8,314 nt of DNA, from assembly GCA_045544655.1 (NCBI GenBank), contig JAZPZL010000025.1, positions 1 to 8,314 on the forward strand. Reading direction: 5' to 3'. Below, in pieces: positions 5,910 through 8,314 of the stretch. How positions within the stretch are numbered: position 1 is the first letter of the stretch; the number at the start of each line of letters is the position of its first letter. The translations under genes were made by a program, and so were the position numbers. The notes beneath the pieces were generated by a model. That model had not been told where the DNA came from, searched no databases, and was given only the letters and a program-made list of their open reading frames with translations. This DNA comes from RGIG5579 sp045544655 (GTDB taxonomy: Bacteria > Bacillota > Clostridia > Oscillospirales > SIG627).

Positions 5910-7040
5910 TTAACGGGATGACAAGGCGTTTTTGCTGCACTCCAAGGCGGCGGCAATGACGGCATCCATATCGTAGTATTTGTATTCTCCCAAACGACCG
6001 CCGAAAATTACGCGCTTTTCTTGCTGAGCCATTTTTTTGTAACGGTCATACAAAAGACTGTTTTTCTGATCGTTGATGGGGTAATACGGCTCGTCTCCTA
6101 CGTTCCATTCGGAGCTGTATTCGCGGCTGATTACGGTTTTGGGAAGCTCCTTGCCTTCCGAATCCAGTCCGAATTCAAACCATTTGTGTTCGATGATCCG
6201 TGTCCACGGGGTTTCTCTGTCCGTGTAGTTGACCGCGGCGTTTCCTTGAAAATTCGGCGTATCCAGGACCTGGGTCTCAAAGCGAACGGAGCGGTATTCC
6301 AAGGGACCCAGACAACAGTCGAAATAAGCGTCGATGGCACCCGTATAGACGATCTTTTCCGCGATGGCGTCCCATTTTTCCTTTTGCTCCAAATAGTTTT
6401 CGTTCAAGCGGACTTCAACGCCCCGAAGAAGGTTTTCAACCATTTTGGTGTATCCGCCAATGGGAATTCCCTGGTATGCGGCGTTAAAGTAATTGTTGTC
6501 AAAGGTAAGGCGGACGGGCAAGCGCTTGATGATGAAGGGAGGCAGCTCCTTGCAATCCCGACCCCACTGCTTTTCGGTATAGCCTTTTATCAGCTTCTCA
6601 AAAATATCCCGTCCCACCAGGGAGATCGCTTGCTCCTCCAGATTTTTCGGATCGGTGATCCCCGATTCTCTTTTCTGCTCTTCGATTTTTTTCGCCGCTT
6701 CCTCGGGGGTGATCACGCCCCACATACGGTTGAAGGTATACATATTAAAGGGCAGGGAAAAAAGCTGTCCTTTGTAGTTGGCAACGGGGGAATTGGTAAA
6801 ACGGTTGAAATCTGCGAAACGGTTCACGTAATCCCAAACCGCCTTGTTGTTCGTGTGAAAAATATGAGCGCCGTAAATATGGGTATGAATGCCCTCGATC
6901 TGTTCCGTGTAAACGTTTCCGGCGATATGGTCCCGCTTGTCGATCACAAGTACTTTTTTTCCTGCGTCTGCCGCCTCACGCGCGAAGACGGCGCCGAAAA
7001 GCCCGGCGCCTACGATAAGATAATCATACTGTTTCATCAT
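5910..7040 (-). CDS. glf: UDP-galactopyranose mutase
   Basis: Flavoenzyme that converts UDP-galactopyranose to UDP-galactofuranose in the cytoplasm, the donor for Galf in bacterial surface polymers. It is 376 residues long, close to E. coli Glf (367). Visible are the FAD dinucleotide loop GAGLFG (11-16), Asp34 at the end of the second strand, the hallmark YGAHIFHT (56-63), YTEKQWG (153-159) with Trp158 over the substrate, LPVRLTFDNNYF (173-184) with Arg176, YQGIP (188-192), the TPWTRIIEHK segment, and near the C-terminus GRLGEYKYYDMD. The key residues I can place are kept. The longer frame begins at 7082, inside the flippase gene, without a ribosome site. The ATG at 7040 follows AAAGG (7050-7054) by 9 nt; a second ATG at 7037 is directly next to it. 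The start overlaps the upstream gene's end by 17 nt, so translation is probably coupled. Confidence 0.97.
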   Translation of the reverse strand: MMKQYDYLIVGAGLFGAVFAREAADAGKKVLVIDKRDHIAGNVYTEQIEGIHTHIYGAHIFHTNNKAVWDYVNRFADFNRFTNSPVANYKGQLFSLPFNMYTFNRMWGVITPEEAAKKIEEQKRESGITDPKNLEEQAISLVGRDIFEKLIKGYTEKQWGRDCKELPPFIIKRLPVRLTFDNNYFNAAYQGIPIGGYTKMVENLLRGVEVRLNENYLEQKEKWDAIAEKIVYTGAIDAYFDCCLGPLEYRSVRFETQVLDTPNFQGNAAVNYTDRETPWTRIIEHKWFEFGLDSEGKELPKTVISREYSSEWNVGDEPYYPINDQKNSLLYDRYKKMAQQEKRVIFGGRLGEYKYYDMDAVIAAALECSKNALSSR

Positions 7041-7458
7041 TGTTTTTTTCCTTTTTCTTGAATATAAGCCATTTGCTTGCAATAAAATTCAAGATGATTA
7101 CCAATACGTTTGCCGCCGCCTTGATCAATACGTCGTTGAGGTGAAGCAAGTCGACGAAAGCGAACATACATAGCCAATCCACCACTCCGGTGGCGATCCT
7201 GCAAAGGAAAAAGGAGATCAGCTCTGCAAGGATCTGCTTGTTTCCTTCGGCTTGGCTGTCAAAGACCCATTTCCGATTGGTGAGATAGGCAAAAAGCACG
7301 GCCACTACCCAGGCGATCAAGGTGGACGGGGTGGTGGTAAGGTGGAGAAGGTGTGCCATCACCCAGTAAACGACGATGTTCACGACAGTGGTCAGAACCC
7401 CGAAGATCCCGTACAAAAGCACGTGCCGATATTTACGAAGAAGTGCTGTGATCTGCAT
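7024..7458 (-). CDS. GtrA-family membrane protein (polyprenyl-phosphate-sugar flippase-like)
   Basis: A 144-residue protein with four hydrophobic segments (about 13-36, 44-62, 78-103 and 108-131), the size and topology of the GtrA family. Typical landmarks are YGIFGVLTTVVNIVVYW (16-32), the FAYLTNRKWVF segment (56-66) after the second helix, and NFIASKWLIFKK (124-135) after the fourth. Members are thought to move undecaprenyl-phosphate-linked sugars across the membrane in three-component systems, or to act in teichoic acid glycosylation (GtcA-like). The ATG at 7458 has GGGAG (7465-7469) 6 nt upstream and begins 12 nt after the GT2 gene. Its position between a GT2 synthase and a GT-C transferase matches the flippase role, which is inferred from context and family. 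Confidence 0.92.
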   Translation of the reverse strand: MQITALLRKYRHVLLYGIFGVLTTVVNIVVYWVMAHLLHLTTTPSTLIAWVVAVLFAYLTNRKWVFDSQAEGNKQILAELISFFLCRIATGVVDWLCMFAFVDLLHLNDVLIKAAANVLVIILNFIASKWLIFKKKEKNNDETV

Positions 7459-7470
7459 AGTGTGCTCCCG

Positions 7471-8187
7471 TCAGTCGTTGATATGCTTTTTCAATTGAGC
7501 AAAATCACCCACGGCCTTCCAGCCGATCCTGATGATCTTTTTGAGATTGATGGAATTCGTTCCGCCCTGTCGGGGCTTGAAGGTGATGGGGAGGAAGCAC
7601 ACCTTTTCCTTGTGGTATACGAAATAGGTCGTAAACATAATATTGGGGAGATTGAAATCCGTCGGAAGCTTATGAATGTATTTTTCCACCAGCTCCCGTT
7701 TCATCAAACGGAACGGAGCGTTTGCATCCTTTACTTTTACCCCGAAAATGCATCGCAACAAAAGGCAAACTACGTTTTCTACGAATTTTCTGCTTTTTCC
7801 GTCACCGCGGACGACGCGGTTTCCGATGATAGCGTCGAATTGCTCCTTGGCTTGCCAAAAAGACTCGAATTCATCCGGATTCGTTTGACCGTCGGAGTCG
7901 GTTTGAAAAATATAGTCGGCTTTGCTTTCTATGGCGTGGCGATACCCGTAAAGCACGGTGGAGCCGTGACCGCCGTTGGGCTTGGTGATGGGCTGGAGAA
8001 GGGGGCGGTCCTTTGCAAGCTCGCAAAGCAGCTCGTAAGTGTTGTCCTTACTTCCGTCATTGATAATAACGAGTCTGGAGTCTCCGTTTCCATTGTGCTT
8101 TTCGATGATAGGATACCAGTCGCATATCACCTTCTCGATGTTTTCGGATTCATTGTAAGCGGGAATGACGATATAAAGCTTTTCCAT
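7471..8187 (-). CDS. GT2-family glycosyltransferase (DPM/GtrB-like)
   Basis: A 238-residue cytoplasmic or membrane-associated GT-A-fold enzyme. It shows PAYNE (9-13) and NDGS (43-46) for nucleotide-sugar binding, the DxD-type metal motif DSDGQ (97-101), GNRVVRGD (122-129) and DANAPFRLM (154-162). The last two are typical of enzymes that make polyprenyl-phosphate sugars (dolichol-phosphate-mannose synthase and GtrB type), as is the KPRQGGTNS stretch (204-212). Unlike GtrB it lacks a C-terminal pair of membrane helices and so resembles the short DPM1-like form. It is the first gene of the operon. The ATG at 8187 has AAGGAGC (8194-8200) 6 nt upstream and lies about 30 nt after the predicted transcription start. 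The sugar is not readable from sequence; UDP-Galf from the neighbouring glf is one candidate donor. Confidence 0.92.
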   Translation of the reverse strand: MEKLYIVIPAYNESENIEKVICDWYPIIEKHNGNGDSRLVIINDGSKDNTYELLCELAKDRPLLQPITKPNGGHGSTVLYGYRHAIESKADYIFQTDSDGQTNPDEFESFWQAKEQFDAIIGNRVVRGDGKSRKFVENVVCLLLRCIFGVKVKDANAPFRLMKRELVEKYIHKLPTDFNLPNIMFTTYFVYHKEKVCFLPITFKPRQGGTNSINLKKIIRIGWKAVGDFAQLKKHIND

Positions 8188-8206
8188 ATTTGGGCTCCTT
8201 TTTTGA

Positions 8207-8228
8207 AATAACCTACGCTTCGGTTATT
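8207..8228. promoter_or_regulatory. Operator-like dyad over the operon's -10 box and start site
   Basis: AATAACC (8207-8213) and GGTTATT (8222-8228) are perfect 7-bp inverted arms separated by 8 nt. The right arm overlaps the -10 hexamer (8226-8231) and the dyad covers the predicted transcription start. A dimeric repressor bound here would block the promoter. It could also form a small hairpin at the 5' end of the mRNA, or be chance. Confidence 0.4.
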
Positions 8229-8254
8229 ATATCACAAAAAGAATTTTGTTGCAA
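8226..8254 (-). promoter_or_regulatory. SigA-type promoter of the glycosylation operon
   Basis: On the minus strand TTGCAA (-35, 8249-8254) and TATAAT (-10, 8226-8231) are 17 nt apart, with TG one base before the -10 box (extended -10). Transcription would begin near 8219, leaving a leader of about 30 nt with the AAGGAGC ribosome site. It reads into the five genes from 8187 to 3881, which have no other clear promoter between them. The -35 box directly abuts the palindrome that starts at 8255. Confidence 0.8.
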
Positions 8255-8314
8255 TCCCGACAAAATAAAAAATCCCGACCTTGTACAAGGTCGGGATTTT
8301 TTATTTTGTCGGGA
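8255..8314. terminator. Perfect 60-bp palindrome, probable bidirectional terminator
   Basis: Bases 8255-8284 are the exact reverse complement of 8285-8314, with the centre between 8284 and 8285. The inner part is a GC-bearing stem (TCCCGACCTTGT and its complement) flanked by A6 on the left and T6 on the right, the form of a bidirectional intrinsic terminator. An outer TCCCGACAAAATAAAA block and its mirror extend it, so TCCCGAC occurs twice in the left arm. It would end transcription coming from genes to the right before the operon promoter. It stops at the last base of the window, so its true extent is unknown. Confidence 0.75.

Noticed and set aside
6021..7061. Plus-strand open frame opposite glf (346 codons)
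   Set aside because: A shadow of glf, whose family motifs are unmistakable on the minus strand.
7252..8211. Plus-strand open frame opposite the GT2 and GtrA-family genes
   Set aside because: It spans two convincing minus-strand genes and the gap between them. The composition is that of a mirror frame.
1..8314. CRISPR array, tRNA, rRNA, insertion sequence or riboswitch
   Set aside because: I saw no regularly spaced direct repeats, no cloverleaf-like sequence, no transposase and no long structured leader in the window.

Overview
The window looks like chromosome from a low- to mid-GC Gram-positive bacterium, most likely a gut-type Clostridia (Oscillospiraceae or a relative). The reasons are the adjacent pgk-tpiA pair with strongly biased glycolytic codon use, AGGAGG-type ribosome binding sites, SigA-type promoters, and a hairpin repeat of a kind I associate with gut Firmicutes. 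The taxon is an inference from style; no marker here settles it.

Layout. (1) 1-1714, + strand: the 3' part of pgk, then complete tpiA, closed by a strong intrinsic terminator. (2) 1730-2474, + strand: a 230-residue, single-pass membrane protein of unknown function whose start codon lies only 15 nt past the tpiA terminator. It is followed by its own hairpin terminator. (3) 2475-3880, + strand: an AT-rich, apparently acquired gene for a PD-(D/E)XK nuclease-superfamily protein. It has its own promoter and is bracketed by two related hairpins that share a perfect 19-nt inverted repeat. Inside it, at the junction between the nuclease domain and the C-terminal half, is an excellent Shine-Dalgarno/ATG pair in frame. 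(4) 8187-3881, - strand: a tight five-gene operon for cell-envelope glycosylation, in transcription order a GT2 polyprenyl-phosphate-sugar synthase-like enzyme, a GtrA-family flippase-like protein, UDP-galactopyranose mutase (glf), a GT-C-type membrane glycosyltransferase, and a HemG-like flavodoxin. (5) 8188-8314: the operon's promoter, an operator-like dyad over the -10 box, and a perfect 60-bp palindrome that ends exactly at the last base of the window.

How the genes work together. Glf would supply UDP-galactofuranose. The GT2 enzyme could load a sugar onto undecaprenyl phosphate at the inner leaflet, the GtrA protein could flip it, and the GT-C enzyme could transfer it to an envelope polymer outside. 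This is the layout of the known three-component Gtr-type glycosylation systems, with glf suggesting (not proving) that the sugar is Galf. The flavodoxin at the operon's end is a candidate reductant, because Glf works only with reduced FAD although its reaction is not a net redox reaction.

No proven new system is visible. The points most worth a second look are the hairpin-bracketed nuclease with its internal start and the glf-flavodoxin pairing. The rest of the window is ordinary.
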